Source of the DNA: Variovorax sp. PAMC26660
GTDB taxonomy: Bacteria > Pseudomonadota > Gammaproteobacteria > Burkholderiales > Burkholderiaceae_C
Reading direction: 5' to 3'
Assembly: GCF_014302995.1 (NCBI RefSeq)
Contig: NZ_CP060295.1
Span: 6,005,501-6,069,500, forward strand
DNA: 64,000 nt
Both the position numbers and the translations under genes were made by a program. The notes under the pieces were generated by a model, which saw only the letters and a program-made list of their open reading frames with translations, was not told the DNA's origin and made no database searches. This document shows, one piece after another, positions 26,777 to 36,290 of this stretch. Numbering within the stretch: position 1 is the stretch's first letter; every line of letters begins with the position of its first letter.

Positions 26777-26809
26777 AATTGAATGCGCGAAAATACCGCC
26801 CATTCAATT
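26777..26809. repeat. Perfect 9 bp inverted repeat, 15 bp spacer
   Basis: AATTGAATG at 26777-26785 is matched by its exact reverse complement CATTCAATT at 26801-26809. The repeat lies 33-65 bp before the start of the first operon gene. Arm centres are 24 bp apart, slightly over two helical turns, which would suit a dimeric regulator; it could equally form a leader hairpin. Its arms coincide with the best promoter boxes for the operon. Confidence 0.65.
26778..26807 (-). promoter_or_regulatory. Candidate sigma-70 promoter of the NRPS-EPS operon
   Basis: On the minus strand a -35-like TTGAAT (26807-26802) and a -10-like TTCAAT (26783-26778) are separated by 18 bp, each matching consensus at four of six positions. 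Transcription would begin near 26770, giving a leader of about 26 nt. Both boxes fall inside the arms of the 9 bp inverted repeat, so a protein bound there would block or alter promoter access. Prediction by eye only. Confidence 0.4.
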
Positions 26810-27299
26810 GGCGTTCTGAGGTGGATCTATTCGTTTTTCTTGACTGAATACTAGGAGGTTTGCTACCGGGAATGTGCGGCCTTTAGGCCTAAGTTACAGT
26901 TAGACAAGGTTATTTCTAAAACGTACTACCCGAACTGTCACGTACGAGGTAACTGATGCGTGGTTTGAGGGAAGGAGGTGAGTCCGCCGATCGGATTTCG
27001 GCGTCGGGAGAGGTCGGCGAAGCGGGGTACTCAAGGGGAGAAACAGAGGAGATCAGGCCTGTCAGGGTGGCAATGATCGTTCTGTCGGCATAACTGGATT
27101 TGTCTGAGCGCCTCGCAGGGAGTCATGCGGAAAACGCACAGCCAGGTGTTCGGGGAATGAAGCATTTACAGCGAAATCCGCTGTTATTAATTCATCGAGT
27201 CTGTAACTGGATAAAAAATATCTGTACAAAACTCAGAAATAATCAAGACTTCGCGAAGTGTCTGTTTTTATGCAGAATCAACTCTCTTGAAAGTCAAAA

Positions 27300-28187
27300 A
27301 TGCTTAGCGACATCCTATTACCCGATGTAGTTCTCAAGCGTTGCAATCACTACTTCGAGTCGATTCTTCCGAACAATTCAGATGCATTGACCGCCAACGC
27401 CATCTATTTCGGCAACGCGGAGTGGGCGCAGGAATACCTGGACTTCTGCCATCGGGACACGCACTTCAGGGCCAGATGGCTCGCGGCGGGCGGCGACTGG
27501 ACCGACAAGGTCGTCATCGACCTGGGCTGCGGGCCCGGCAATGTCTTTGCCACGCTGGGCGGCAAGCCCAGGCTGCTGATCGGCGTCGACGTGGCCGCCG
27601 GCTCGCTGGAGCTGGCCGCGAGCCTGGGCTACACGGCGGTGCTGGCGGATGCGGCGCACACGCCTTTTCGCTCGGGCGTGGCGGACATCGTGGCCATCAA
27701 TGCGTCGCTGCATCACTGCGACGACATGGGTGCGGTGCTGCGAGAGGGCGCACGGCTGGTGAAGCCCGACGGCATCCTCATCACCGACCACGACCCGCAA
27801 TTGACCGCGTGGGACTACAAGGGCCTGGCCCGGCTGATGTGGGACGCGCGGCTGTGGGTCTATCGCGCGACGCGGCACGGTTTTCACAAGACCGGCAGCC
27901 AGCAGTCGTGGGGGCTGAAGACGGAAGTGCATCACCGGCCCGGCGACGGCGTCACGAACGAGTTCTTCAGGAAGACGCTGGAGCCGCTGGGCTTCGAGGT
28001 CAGCGTTCATCCGCACAACCACCAGGTCGGGGCGGAGGCGCTGAGCGGCAGCGTCGGCCCCGCGCAATGGAAGTACCGCATGGGCAATGTGCTGTCGGGC
28101 CGCGACCCGGCGGCGCCCGCGAGCGCGTTGTCCCTCATGTGCATCGCCAGGCGCGTGGTGCATGAAGAGCCGATGGCAACGGCATGA
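27300..28187 (+). CDS. Class I SAM-dependent methyltransferase
   Basis: 295 residues with the class I methyltransferase fold. Motif I is VIDLGCGPGN near residue 72, followed by the acidic strand end LIGVDVAAGS and motif IV-like DIVAINASLHH. The C-terminal part (after about 190) probably shapes the substrate site and is not recognised. It is divergent from the NRPS-polysaccharide operon and starts at the edge of its control region, so it may methylate the peptide or a sugar of the same product. The ATG at 27300 has only a weak upstream purine run (GAAAG). The substrate is unknown. Confidence 0.88.
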   Translation: MLSDILLPDVVLKRCNHYFESILPNNSDALTANAIYFGNAEWAQEYLDFCHRDTHFRARWLAAGGDWTDKVVIDLGCGPGNVFATLGGKPRLLIGVDVAAGSLELAASLGYTAVLADAAHTPFRSGVADIVAINASLHHCDDMGAVLREGARLVKPDGILITDHDPQLTAWDYKGLARLMWDARLWVYRATRHGFHKTGSQQSWGLKTEVHHRPGDGVTNEFFRKTLEPLGFEVSVHPHNHQVGAEALSGSVGPAQWKYRMGNVLSGRDPAAPASALSLMCIARRVVHEEPMATA

Positions 28188-28213
28188 CCCGGATCCGACA
28201 CAGGAGAGACACC

Positions 28214-29038
28214 ATGACCATGAACGTTCTCACGATGGGCCGGCAACTGCGTCACGCGCTGGCCGACCCGATTGCGCGCCCCGCCATGCTGCATCTGAAG
28301 CGCAGGCAGTTCTTTACGCCGCAGGGCTTCGGCGCCTGCTTCGGCGTGTTCGAAAGCTTCGACGCGGCCCGCGCCTGGCTTCCGCCCAGCGCGGAGTTCG
28401 ACCATGCCGCACTCGCCCAGGAGTACGTGCAGGTCCGCACGCAGCGCATCTTTGCCTACGACTATCCGGTGATGTGGTGGCTGGAACGCGCGTTTCGCAA
28501 CGGCGCCGCGTCATTGCTGGACATCGGCGGATCGGTCGGGGTGCACTACTACGCCTACCGCCGCTATTTCGAAATGCCGGACAACCTGGCCTGGCATGTC
28601 GCCGAAGTGCCGGCCATCGCGTCCATCGGTCGCGACCTGGCCGCAACGAACCATGCCACGGCGCTGCACTTCACCGAAGACATGGCGCAAAGCGGCAGGG
28701 ACGCCGACGTGTGGCTTTCCGCCGGTGCGCTGCAGTACCTGGAAGCCGGGCGAATCGACCATCTGCTGCAGCAGTCCGGCGCGCGGCCGCGCCACATCCT
28801 GCTGAACAAGCTGCCGCTGTATGCCGGGCCTGACTTCGTGACCACCCAGAACATCGGCGATCACTGCTATGCGCCGGTGCACATCTACAACCGCCTGCGC
28901 TTCGTGCGCGGCATCGAGGCGCTGGGCTATGCGCTGGAAGACCAGTGGCTGACGCCGGAGCGTTCGCTGCATCTGCCGGGGCATCCCGAACGCGCGATCC
29001 CGGCGTTCACGGGGCTCTACTTTTCCCGGCTGGAGTGA
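28214..29038 (+). CDS. Putative methyltransferase (TIGR04325-like)
   Basis: A 274-residue protein with a SAM-binding-like motif LLDIGGSVGVHYY near residue 103. The overall pattern, with an aromatic-rich N-terminal region containing FTPQGFGACFGVF and a late NKLPLY strand, resembles the TIGR04325 methyltransferase family, which often lies in surface-polysaccharide loci. The start is ATG 28214, set by AGGAG 7 nt upstream; an in-frame ATG at 28184 that overlaps the previous gene lacks such a site. It follows the other methyltransferase by 26 bp, likely in one transcript. Target unknown; a sugar or lipid-linked intermediate is plausible. Confidence 0.72.
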   Translation: MTMNVLTMGRQLRHALADPIARPAMLHLKRRQFFTPQGFGACFGVFESFDAARAWLPPSAEFDHAALAQEYVQVRTQRIFAYDYPVMWWLERAFRNGAASLLDIGGSVGVHYYAYRRYFEMPDNLAWHVAEVPAIASIGRDLAATNHATALHFTEDMAQSGRDADVWLSAGALQYLEAGRIDHLLQQSGARPRHILLNKLPLYAGPDFVTTQNIGDHCYAPVHIYNRLRFVRGIEALGYALEDQWLTPERSLHLPGHPERAIPAFTGLYFSRLE

Positions 29039-29040
29039 GC

Positions 29041-29065
29041 AGGGCGCCGGAAGCCGGACAGCCCT
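29041..29065 (+). terminator. Hairpin after methyltransferase pair
   Basis: AGGGC and GCCCT (29041-29045 and 29061-29065) enclose a second stem CCGG-AAG-CCGG (29047-29057), starting 2 bp after the stop codon at 29038. The position suits a terminator, but no T-run follows, so it would be an imperfect intrinsic terminator or an mRNA-stabilising hairpin. Confidence 0.4.
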
Positions 29066-29158
29066 TCAGCGACTGCTGGTAGCCTCTGCGGATTCTTCGA
29101 GCGCGACTCCGGGCACATGGGGGCGCGTGATTCAAGTCTTCCAGGAAGGAATCCGGTA

Positions 29159-29878
29159 GTGGTTGTGACAGGCAGGAAGTGGCGCGCGAGCCTCGCGCTG
29201 ATGGCGGCATTGATGGTGGGCGCGTGCACCACGACACCCAAGACCCCGGTGGCGGGCCCCGGCGAGTACGTCGTGCAGCCGGGCGACACGCTCTATCGCA
29301 TCGCGTCGAAGTCGGGCCGGTCGGCGAGCGACATCGTCCGCTGGAACAATATCCAGGACCCCGACCGCCTCGAAGCCGGGCAGGTGCTGCGCGTGGTGCC
29401 GCCCGGTGGCGCATCGTCCGAAGCGTCGCCCCCGCCCAGGAGCGGTGGCAACGCCGAACGCACAAGGCCGCCCCGGGCCACGGCACCGGCCCGCGAGCCC
29501 GACCCCGTCGTGCCACCGGCGTCCCGGCGCAGCGACTGGGGCTGGCCCGCGCAGGGCGCGGTGGTCGCGGGCTTCAACGGCAGCAGCAACAAGGGCATCG
29601 ACATCGGCGGCAGCCCCGGCGAAGCGGTGCTGTCGATCGGCGCGGGCTCGGTCGCGGCAACCGAGACGCTGCGCGGCTATGGCAGCGTGCTCATGGTCGA
29701 TCACGGCGGCTCCTACATGTCGGTCTATACCAACGTGCGGACCATGCTGGTCAAGCAAGGCCAGAAGGTGCAAAGGGGCCAGAAGATCGCCGAGATGGGC
29801 AACGAGGCCAAGCTGCACTTCGAGATCCGCTACCGCGGCAAGGCCGTCGATCCGCGTCAGTACCTGCCGGCCAAATAA
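29159..29878 (+). CDS. NlpD-like LysM/LytM lipoprotein, degenerate peptidase
   Basis: A 239-residue lipoprotein of the NlpD/EnvC activator type. A signal peptide ends in VGAC (lipid site), followed by a LysM domain (YVVQPGDTLYRIASKSG), a Pro/Arg-rich linker and a C-terminal LytM (M23) domain. In M23 enzymes the zinc ligands are His/Asp; here the first site reads NKGIDIGG, as in NlpD, and the HxH motif is replaced by LHFEIRYRG without a second His, so the domain is probably catalytically dead and regulatory. Such proteins switch on cell-wall amidases during division. GTG 29159 is preferred as start because AGGAAGGA ends 8 nt upstream; ATG 29117 would add 14 residues before the signal peptide. 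Confidence 0.85.
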   Translation: MVVTGRKWRASLALMAALMVGACTTTPKTPVAGPGEYVVQPGDTLYRIASKSGRSASDIVRWNNIQDPDRLEAGQVLRVVPPGGASSEASPPPRSGGNAERTRPPRATAPAREPDPVVPPASRRSDWGWPAQGAVVAGFNGSSNKGIDIGGSPGEAVLSIGAGSVAATETLRGYGSVLMVDHGGSYMSVYTNVRTMLVKQGQKVQRGQKIAEMGNEAKLHFEIRYRGKAVDPRQYLPAK

Positions 29879-29887
29879 ACGGGCTTC

Positions 29888-29909
29888 GCGCTGTTCGGGC
29901 CAACAGCGC
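29888..29909 (+). terminator. 8 bp hairpin between nlpD-like gene and copper operon
   Basis: GCGCTGTT (29888-29895) and AACAGCGC (29902-29909) form a perfect 8 bp stem with a 6 nt loop, 9 bp after the lipoprotein stop and 16 bp before the first copper gene. No T-run follows. It could terminate the upstream transcript, act as an attenuator in the copper leader, or mask the weak ribosome site of the small gene behind it. Confidence 0.45.
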
Positions 29910-29925
29910 TACACTCCCGCCGCAC

Positions 29926-30309
29926 ATGCGCCGCACCTCCTTCCATCGCTGCATGACCGCGTTCCTCGTGGTCCTGTCGCTGCTGTTCTCGCAGCTGGCG
30001 CTGGCAAGCTACGTCTGTCCGGGCGTGCCCGACACGTCCTCGATGGCGCAGATGATGGCCACGGGCGAGCCGTGCGAAGGCATGGACATGGCGCAGCCCG
30101 TGCTCTGCTACCAGCACGCGGCAGACATGTCGCTGTCGTTCGAGCCGGTGAAGCTGGCCACGCCATCGCTGCCCGCCATCGTGCAGATGGTGGTCATGCC
30201 ACTGGTGCTGGTCTCGCTGGGCCATGCACTGCCAGTGCAGGCCCAACCCGAGCGACAGCATCCGCCGCCCGACCCCGTTTTTCTGGCCACGCGCAGACTT
30301 CGCGTCTGA
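29926..30309 (+). CDS. Small Met/Cys/His-rich exported protein of the cus operon
   Basis: A 127-residue protein that I do not recognise by family. It has a signal peptide or N-terminal membrane anchor (FLVVLSLLFSQLALAS) and a Met/Cys/His-rich middle region (MAQMMATGEPCEGMDMAQ, then CYQHAADMS) that looks suited to binding Cu(I) or Ag(I). A second hydrophobic stretch (IVQMVVMPLVLVSLGHAL) follows, and the end is Pro/Arg-rich. It sits 76 bp before cusC in the same direction. The ATG at 29926 is chosen because it opens a classical signal sequence. A metal-sensing or chaperone role in the efflux operon is likely from context only. Confidence 0.72.
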   Translation: MRRTSFHRCMTAFLVVLSLLFSQLALASYVCPGVPDTSSMAQMMATGEPCEGMDMAQPVLCYQHAADMSLSFEPVKLATPSLPAIVQMVVMPLVLVSLGHALPVQAQPERQHPPPDPVFLATRRLRV

Positions 30310-30385
30310 AATTTCCGTTGACTGACCGGTGCTGGTGCGGCTTGTCCGCTCGCCAGCGATTGCCTCGTTCGTCTGCGGAGTTTCC

Positions 30386-31618
30386 ATGTCCATTCCTTTC
30401 CCGCGCGCGGCCGCTTTGGCCGCTGCGCTGCTGCCGTACCTCGCGGTGGCCACGCCTCTTTCTTTCGATACAGCCCTTCAGCTCGCCGTCCAGCGCTCCG
30501 AAACGGCGCGCGCTGCCCGTGCCGGCGTACTGAGCGCCACGGAAGCATCCCGGGCTGCGGCCCAGTTTCCCGATCCGACGCTGCGCATCGGCATCGACAA
30601 CCTGCCGGCAACGGGCCCGGATCGCTTCCACACCACGCGCGACTCGATGACGATGAAGCGCATCGGCATCAGCCAGGAATGGCTGTCCGCCGACAAGCGC
30701 GCAGCGCGGCAAGCGGCGGCCGATGCCTCGGTCGACCGGGAGGCGGTGCAGGCGCGCGTCGCTGCGGCCGACGCCCGACTGCAAGCCGCGCTCGCGTACC
30801 TCGACGCCTTCTATGCCGGCGAGACTTTGAAGCTCTCGACGCTCATGGAACACCACGCTCATGAAGAGCTGGAAGCATCGCGCGCACGCCTGTCCTCGGC
30901 GGTGGGGAACAGCCAGGACGTGCTGGCACTGGCCGGCGCACGCGGCATCTCGGAAGACGAGACGGCCGAAGTCCGGCAGCAACAGAACACCGCGCGCGTC
31001 GCATTCGAGCGCTGGGTCGGCGTACCGCCCGACGAATTGATGCCCCCGGGGGTCATCCCGCTCCCCACCGAGCAAAGCTACATCGCCAGCCACCCCACAG
31101 TCGCCGCGATGCAGCGCGATGTCGATATGGCCAGGCGGGCGGCAGACGTCACAGCGTCCAACCGCAAGCCCAACTGGACCTGGGAGGTGGCCTACGGCCA
31201 GCGCACCGGCTATTCCGACATGGTGTCGGTGGGCGTGAGCATCCCGCTGCCCGTGGCGCCTGGCGAACGCCAGGACCGGGACACCGCGAGCAAGCTGGCG
31301 CTGGTCGAGAAGGCCGAAGCCGATCTGGCCGAAGCCACCCGGGTTGCCATCGCCGAGTACCGGTCGCTGTACGGCGATGCGCAGCGCCTGCAGCAGCGCA
31401 TCGACCGCTATGGCAGCGGCGTCGTCGTTCCCGCCGGTCAAAGAACGGCTGCCGCGACAGCCGCCTACCAATCCAACCAGGGCAGCCTCGTCGTGCTGTT
31501 CGAGGCACGGCACGCCGAAGTCGAGGCACGGCGCAAGCTGCTGACGCTGCAGCGCGACCTTGCCAAAGCTCGAATCCAACTGGCCTTGCGGCCGCTGACC
31601 GCCGAGGTGGCGCAATGA
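30386..31618 (+). CDS. cusC: CusC/CzcC-like outer-membrane efflux protein
   Basis: The outer-membrane channel of a tripartite metal efflux pump. The 410-residue product has a signal peptide (ending near AVATP), then two repeats of the TolC-type coiled-coil/beta pattern, seen in RAGVLSATEASRAAAQFPDPTLRIG-like and LVEKAEADLAEATRVAI-like helical stretches. It is slightly shorter than E. coli CusC and lacks a clear lipobox. Start ATG 30386 has GCGGAG upstream; a frame opening 19 codons earlier has no such site. The stop overlaps cusB by 4 bp. The cognate pump genes directly follow. Confidence 0.88.
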   Translation: MSIPFPRAAALAAALLPYLAVATPLSFDTALQLAVQRSETARAARAGVLSATEASRAAAQFPDPTLRIGIDNLPATGPDRFHTTRDSMTMKRIGISQEWLSADKRAARQAAADASVDREAVQARVAAADARLQAALAYLDAFYAGETLKLSTLMEHHAHEELEASRARLSSAVGNSQDVLALAGARGISEDETAEVRQQQNTARVAFERWVGVPPDELMPPGVIPLPTEQSYIASHPTVAAMQRDVDMARRAADVTASNRKPNWTWEVAYGQRTGYSDMVSVGVSIPLPVAPGERQDRDTASKLALVEKAEADLAEATRVAIAEYRSLYGDAQRLQQRIDRYGSGVVVPAGQRTAAATAAYQSNQGSLVVLFEARHAEVEARRKLLTLQRDLAKARIQLALRPLTAEVAQ

Positions 31619-33117
31619 ACAGAACACACACGATGGGCGCCTTTTTGCTGGCCGCCCTGTTGCTCGCCGCAGGCGCCTTCTACCTGGGCCGCAAGACCGC
31701 GCAGCCTGCGGATGCGTCGATGGCGGCTCCGGCTGCCGATGGCCGCAAGGTTCTCTACTGGCGCGATCCGATGGTGCCGGGCCAGCGTTTCGACAAGCCC
31801 GGCAAGTCACCCTTCATGGACATGCAACTGGTCCCGGTGTACGCCGACAGCACAACGGGCTCGGGTGGCGAGGAGGGCGTGAAGGTCAGTCCCTCGGTCC
31901 AGCAGAACCTGGGCATCCGCTATGCCAGCGTGCGACGGACGGAAACCTCCGCCTCGTTCGACGCGGTCGGCAGCGTGCAGTTCGACGAACGGCTCAATGT
32001 CGCGGTGCAGACCCGCGTTGGCGGGTATGTCGAACACCTGTCGGTGCGCGCGCCGATGGAGCGTGTGCGCAAGGGGCAGGCCCTGGCAACGGTCTTCGCG
32101 CCGGAATGGCTCGGGCCGCAGAACGAGCTGCTTGCGCTCAAGCGATCCGGCGTTTCTTCCGACCTCATCGCGGCGGCGCGTGAGCGCATGCGGGCCATGT
32201 CGATTCCGGGCGATCTCATCCGGCGCAGTGAAGAGACGGGCACCGCGCAGGCGCGCTACGTTCTGGCCGCGCCGGCCGATGGCGTCGTGGCCGAACTCGG
32301 CGTGCGCGAAGGCGTCGCGGTCACGCCCGGCATGACGCTGTTCCGCATCGCTGGCCTGGAAAAAGTCTGGGCGGTGGTCGAGATTCCCGAAGCGCAGGCG
32401 GTGCGCCTTGTGCGCGGCCAGAAGGTCAAGGCGACTCTCCAGGCCGATGCGGCGCAGTCCTTCGACGGCACGCTCGACGAGATCCTTCCCGAAGTCAACG
32501 TGGCCACACGCACGCTGAAAGCCCGCTTCGAGGTCGACAACAAGCACGGAAAGCTGGTGCCCGGCATGCTGCTGCGGCTGCAGGTGGCCGGTGCCAGCAG
32601 CACCCGGCTGGTCGTGCCCGCCGAAGCCGTGATCCGCACCGGCAAGCGTGCCGTCGTCATCGTGCGCAAGGCCGATGGCGCGTTCGAGCCGCGCGACGTG
32701 TCGCTGGGTGCGGACATGGGCGACGACATCGAGGTCGTCTCGGGTCTTGTCGACGGCGACCAGGTGGTGGCCAGCGGCCAGTTCCTGATCGACTCCGAAG
32801 CGCGGCTGCGCTCCGTGCTGGGCAACATGGCTGCACCGGCAACCGCTCCGGCCACAGCAGCCTCGGCGCCGGCCGTCGCAATTCACAAGGCACAAGGCAA
32901 GGTCGAAAGCGTGGCGCCCGACGGCATCACCATCTCGCATGGCCCCGTCGCAACGCTCAAGTGGCCGGCCATGACGATGGGCTTCGCCAAGACCGCGCCG
33001 GCTGCTTTCCCGGACATCAAGCCCGGCGACACGGTTCGCTTCGAGTTCAAGGAAGGTGGCCCCACGGGCTATGAACTGGTCTCCGTGCAGCGCGTGCAGG
33101 CGGGCGCCAAGCCATGA
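31615..33117 (+). CDS. cusB: CusB-like membrane fusion protein with fused CusF domain
   Basis: The periplasmic adaptor of the copper/silver efflux pump, 500 residues. Order: N-terminal anchor helix; a heavy-metal-binding-like domain ([20 protein letters not shown] near 45-75) in which the usual Cys residues are absent; barrel-sandwich/lipoyl and beta-barrel adaptor region (about 90-400); and a C-terminal CusF-type domain (about 425-495) with [17 protein letters not shown], keeping the His, Trp and two Met of CusF. Fusion of CusF to the adaptor places a copper chaperone directly at the pump. It overlaps cusC and cusA by 4 bp each. Confidence 0.93.
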   Translation: MNRTHTMGAFLLAALLLAAGAFYLGRKTAQPADASMAAPAADGRKVLYWRDPMVPGQRFDKPGKSPFMDMQLVPVYADSTTGSGGEEGVKVSPSVQQNLGIRYASVRRTETSASFDAVGSVQFDERLNVAVQTRVGGYVEHLSVRAPMERVRKGQALATVFAPEWLGPQNELLALKRSGVSSDLIAAARERMRAMSIPGDLIRRSEETGTAQARYVLAAPADGVVAELGVREGVAVTPGMTLFRIAGLEKVWAVVEIPEAQAVRLVRGQKVKATLQADAAQSFDGTLDEILPEVNVATRTLKARFEVDNKHGKLVPGMLLRLQVAGASSTRLVVPAEAVIRTGKRAVVIVRKADGAFEPRDVSLGADMGDDIEVVSGLVDGDQVVASGQFLIDSEARLRSVLGNMAAPATAPATAASAPAVAIHKAQGKVESVAPDGITISHGPVATLKWPAMTMGFAKTAPAAFPDIKPGDTVRFEFKEGGPTGYELVSVQRVQAGAKP

Positions 33118-36100
33118 TCGCCGCGCTCATCCGCTGGTCGGTCGGCAACCGCTTCCTGGTGCTGATCGCGACCGTGTTCCTGGTGGCCGCCGGCTGGTGG
33201 TCGGTGGCGCGCACGCCGCTCGATGCATTGCCCGATCTCTCGGACACGCAGGTCATCATCCGCACGCCTTTCCCGGGCAAGGCGCCCCAGGTGGTCGAAG
33301 ACCTCGTGACCTATCCGCTGACCACCACCATGCTCAGCGTGCCCGGTGCCAAGACCGTGCGCGGCTATTCCTTCTTCGGCGATTCGTTCGTCTACGTGCT
33401 GTTCGACGACAAGACCGATCCGTACTGGGCACGCTCGCGCGTGGTGGAGTACTTGAACCAGGTGCAGAGCAAGCTGCCCGCAGGCGCCAACGCCTCGCTG
33501 GGCCCTGACGCCACGGGCGTCGGCTGGGTCTACGAATACGCGCTGGTCGATCGCACGGGCACGCGCGACATCGGACAGTTGCGCGCGCTCAACGACTGGT
33601 TCCTCAAATTCGAGCTGAAGACCGTGCCCGATGTGGCCGAAGTCGCCAGCATCGGCGGCATGGTGCGGCAATACCAGGTGGTGCTCGACCCCGACCGCAT
33701 GCGCGCGCTGGGCATCACGCAACAGACGGTGGTGGACGCCTTGCAGAAGGCCAACCAGGCATCGGGCGGCTCGGTCGTCGAATTTGCCGAGGCCGAGTAC
33801 ATGGTGCGCTCGCGCGGCTACCTGCGCTCGCTGGACGACTTCCGCACGATCCCGCTGGCCGTGTCCGGCGCCACGCCGGTGCTGCTGCGTGATGTGGCGA
33901 CGGTGCAGGTCGGCTCCGAGATGCGGCGCGGCATCGCCGAGCTGGACGGGGAGGGCGAAGTGGCCGGCGGCGTGATCGTCATGCGCTCGGGCAAGAACGC
34001 GCGCTCGACCATCGAGGCCGTCAAGGCGAAGCTGGAAACCCTCAAGCCCAGCCTGCCGCCGGGCGTCGAGATCGTGCCGACCTACGACCGCTCGCTGCTG
34101 ATCGACCGCGCCGTCGAGAACCTGCGCGCCAAGCTGATCGAGGAATTCATCGTTGTTGCGCTGGTCTGCGCGGTCTTCCTGTTCCACCTGCGCTCGGCGC
34201 TGGTGGCGGTCGTGGCCTTGCCGGTCGGCGTGCTGGCTGCGTTCATCGTCATGCACTGGCAGGGCGTCAACGCCAACATCATGTCGCTGGGCGGCATCGC
34301 GATTGCCATCGGCGCGATGGTAGACGGCGCCATCGTGATGGTCGAGAACGTGCACAAGCACATCGAGACCTTCGAGACGACGCATGACCGGCAACCGACC
34401 GTGGCGGAACGGTGGCAGCTCGTTGCCGATGCCTCCGTGGAAGTCGGGCCCGCGCTGTTCTTCTCGCTGCTGGTGATCACGCTGTCCTTCGTGCCGGTGT
34501 TCTCGCTCGAAGCACAGGAAGGGCGCTTGTTCTCACCGCTGGCTTTCACCAAGACCTACGCGATGGCGGCTGCGGCGGGGCTGTCTGTGACGCTGATCCC
34601 GGTGCTCATGGGCTACCTGATCCGGGGGCGCATTCCGCACGAAGCCGCCAACCCCGTGAACCGCTTCCTGATGGCGGTGTACAGGCCCGCGCTGGAACTG
34701 GTGCTGCGCTTTCCCAAGGGAACGCTGGCCATGGCCGCAGTGCTGCTGGCGCTGACGGCGGTGCCGTTGATGCGCCTCGGCGGTGAGTTCATGCCGCCGC
34801 TGGACGAAGGCGACCTGCTCTACATGCCCTCCGCGCTGCCGGGGTTGTCGGTGTCGAAGGCCTCCGAGCTGCTGCAGCAGACCGACCGCCTCATCAAGAC
34901 CGTGCCGGAGGTTGCGCGCGTGTTCGGCAAGGCGGGTCGCGCGGACACGGCGACCGACCCGGCCCCGCTCGAAATGTTCGAGACCACCATCCAGTTCAAG
35001 CCGAAGGCGCAATGGCGCGCGGGCATGACGGCCGACAGGCTGGTCGAAGAGCTGGACCGCGCGGTGAAGGTGCCGGGCCTGACCAACGTGTGGGTGCCAC
35101 CCATCCGCAACCGCATCGACATGCTGGCGACCGGCATCAAGAGCCCTGTGGGCATCAAGGTGGCGGGCGCCGACCTGGCCACCATCGATGCGCTGACCAC
35201 GCAGATCGAAGCGGCCGTGAAGAACGTTCCCGGCGTGTCGTCGGCACTGGCGGAACGATTGACGGGCGGGCGCTACATCGACGTCGATGTCGACCGGCTG
35301 GCTGCCGCGCGCTACGGGCTCTCGGTGGCCGATGTGCAGGCGGTGGTGTCCACGGCCATCGGCGGCGAGAACGTGGGCGAAGTCATCTCGGGCCGCGAGC
35401 GCTATCCGATCAACGTGCGCTACCCGCGCGAGATCCGCGATTCGCTGGAGCGTCTGCGGCAATTGCCCTTCGTGACCGGCAAGGGCGCGCAACTGCTGCT
35501 CGGCGACGTGGCGAAGATCACCATCGAAGACGGCCCGCCGATGCTGCGCAGCGAGAACGCGCGGCTGTCGGGCTGGGTGTATGTGGACGTGCGCGGCCGC
35601 GACTTGCGTTCCGCCGTCAACGACATGCAGGCCGCTGTCGACAAGGCCGTGAAGATGCCCGCCGGCTATGCGGTGTCGTGGTCGGGCCAGTTCGAGTACC
35701 TGGAGCGCGCGACCGAGCGGCTGAAGCTGGTCGTGCCCGTCACGCTGGCGGTCATCTTCGTGCTGCTCTACCTGCTGTTCCGCTCGTTCGGCGATGCGGC
35801 GCTGGTGATGGCGGCCGTGCCGTTCTCGCTCATTGGCGGCTTCTGGCTGATCTGGGCGCTGGGCCATTCGATCTCGGTGGCCACGGCGGTCGGCTTCATT
35901 GCGCTGGCGGGCGTGGCGACCGAGTTCGGCGTGGTGATGCTGGTCTACCTGAAGAACGCGTTGGCGCGGCGCCTGGAAGCCGGCGAACCTATGAACGACG
36001 ACACCCTGCTGGCCGCGATCCGCGAAGGCGCGGTGTTGCGCGTGCGCCCCAAGGCCATGACGGTGGCCGTGGTGATGGCCGGTCTGCTGCCGATCCTGTG

Positions 36101-36290
36101 GGGCAGCGGTACCGGCTCGGAGGTGATGACGCGCATTGCCGCGCCGATGGTCGGCGGCATGATCACCGCGCCGCTGCTCAGCATGCTCGTTGTTCCGGCC
36201 GCCTGGTACTTGATGCGCCGGCGTGGCAATGCCGCGCGCACCCGTTTGTCTGCTGTTTCCACCCAACCCATTGAAGGAGTTACCCCATGA
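33114..36290 (+). CDS. cusA: CusA-like copper/silver RND efflux transporter
   Basis: The proton-driven inner-membrane pump, 1058 residues, HME-RND family. It matches E. coli CusA closely by eye (for example [57 protein letters not shown]). The three methionines that carry Cu(I)/Ag(I) in CusA (M573, M623, M672) appear here at 571, 621 and 670, inside [14 protein letters not shown] and RIDMLATG. This supports monovalent copper/silver over the divalent-metal Czc group. Twelve membrane segments are expected and the charged TM4 region is intact. It overlaps cusB and cusF by 4 bp each. Confidence 0.96.
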   Translation: MIAALIRWSVGNRFLVLIATVFLVAAGWWSVARTPLDALPDLSDTQVIIRTPFPGKAPQVVEDLVTYPLTTTMLSVPGAKTVRGYSFFGDSFVYVLFDDKTDPYWARSRVVEYLNQVQSKLPAGANASLGPDATGVGWVYEYALVDRTGTRDIGQLRALNDWFLKFELKTVPDVAEVASIGGMVRQYQVVLDPDRMRALGITQQTVVDALQKANQASGGSVVEFAEAEYMVRSRGYLRSLDDFRTIPLAVSGATPVLLRDVATVQVGSEMRRGIAELDGEGEVAGGVIVMRSGKNARSTIEAVKAKLETLKPSLPPGVEIVPTYDRSLLIDRAVENLRAKLIEEFIVVALVCAVFLFHLRSALVAVVALPVGVLAAFIVMHWQGVNANIMSLGGIAIAIGAMVDGAIVMVENVHKHIETFETTHDRQPTVAERWQLVADASVEVGPALFFSLLVITLSFVPVFSLEAQEGRLFSPLAFTKTYAMAAAAGLSVTLIPVLMGYLIRGRIPHEAANPVNRFLMAVYRPALELVLRFPKGTLAMAAVLLALTAVPLMRLGGEFMPPLDEGDLLYMPSALPGLSVSKASELLQQTDRLIKTVPEVARVFGKAGRADTATDPAPLEMFETTIQFKPKAQWRAGMTADRLVEELDRAVKVPGLTNVWVPPIRNRIDMLATGIKSPVGIKVAGADLATIDALTTQIEAAVKNVPGVSSALAERLTGGRYIDVDVDRLAAARYGLSVADVQAVVSTAIGGENVGEVISGRERYPINVRYPREIRDSLERLRQLPFVTGKGAQLLLGDVAKITIEDGPPMLRSENARLSGWVYVDVRGRDLRSAVNDMQAAVDKAVKMPAGYAVSWSGQFEYLERATERLKLVVPVTLAVIFVLLYLLFRSFGDAALVMAAVPFSLIGGFWLIWALGHSISVATAVGFIALAGVATEFGVVMLVYLKNALARRLEAGEPMNDDTLLAAIREGAVLRVRPKAMTVAVVMAGLLPILWGSGTGSEVMTRIAAPMVGGMITAPLLSMLVVPAAWYLMRRRGNAARTRLSAVSTQPIEGVTP

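Larger units (their letters stand above)
26745..27299. other. AT-rich divergent control region
   Basis: A 555 bp stretch without a credible gene between the NRPS-PKS operon (left) and the methyltransferase pair (right). It is visibly richer in A and T than the flanking coding DNA. It holds a 9 bp inverted repeat and promoter-like boxes next to the operon (listed separately), a TTAGGCCTAA palindrome at 26883-26892, and a short hairpin (CGCCGA/TCGGCG) at 26985-27003. A 76-codon frame from a TTG at 27100 overlaps the methyltransferase start and shows no coding character. The rightward promoter is probably in the AT-rich part at 27180-27290, but I cannot fix its boxes. Confidence 0.7.

Noticed and set aside
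26840..26867. TTGACT followed by TACCGG as a rightward promoter
   Set aside because: The -10 box matches too poorly and spacing does not give TATAAT-like sequence.
27100..27330. 76-codon frame from TTG upstream of the methyltransferase
   Set aside because: Overlaps the methyltransferase start, lacks a ribosome site and shows no coding pattern.
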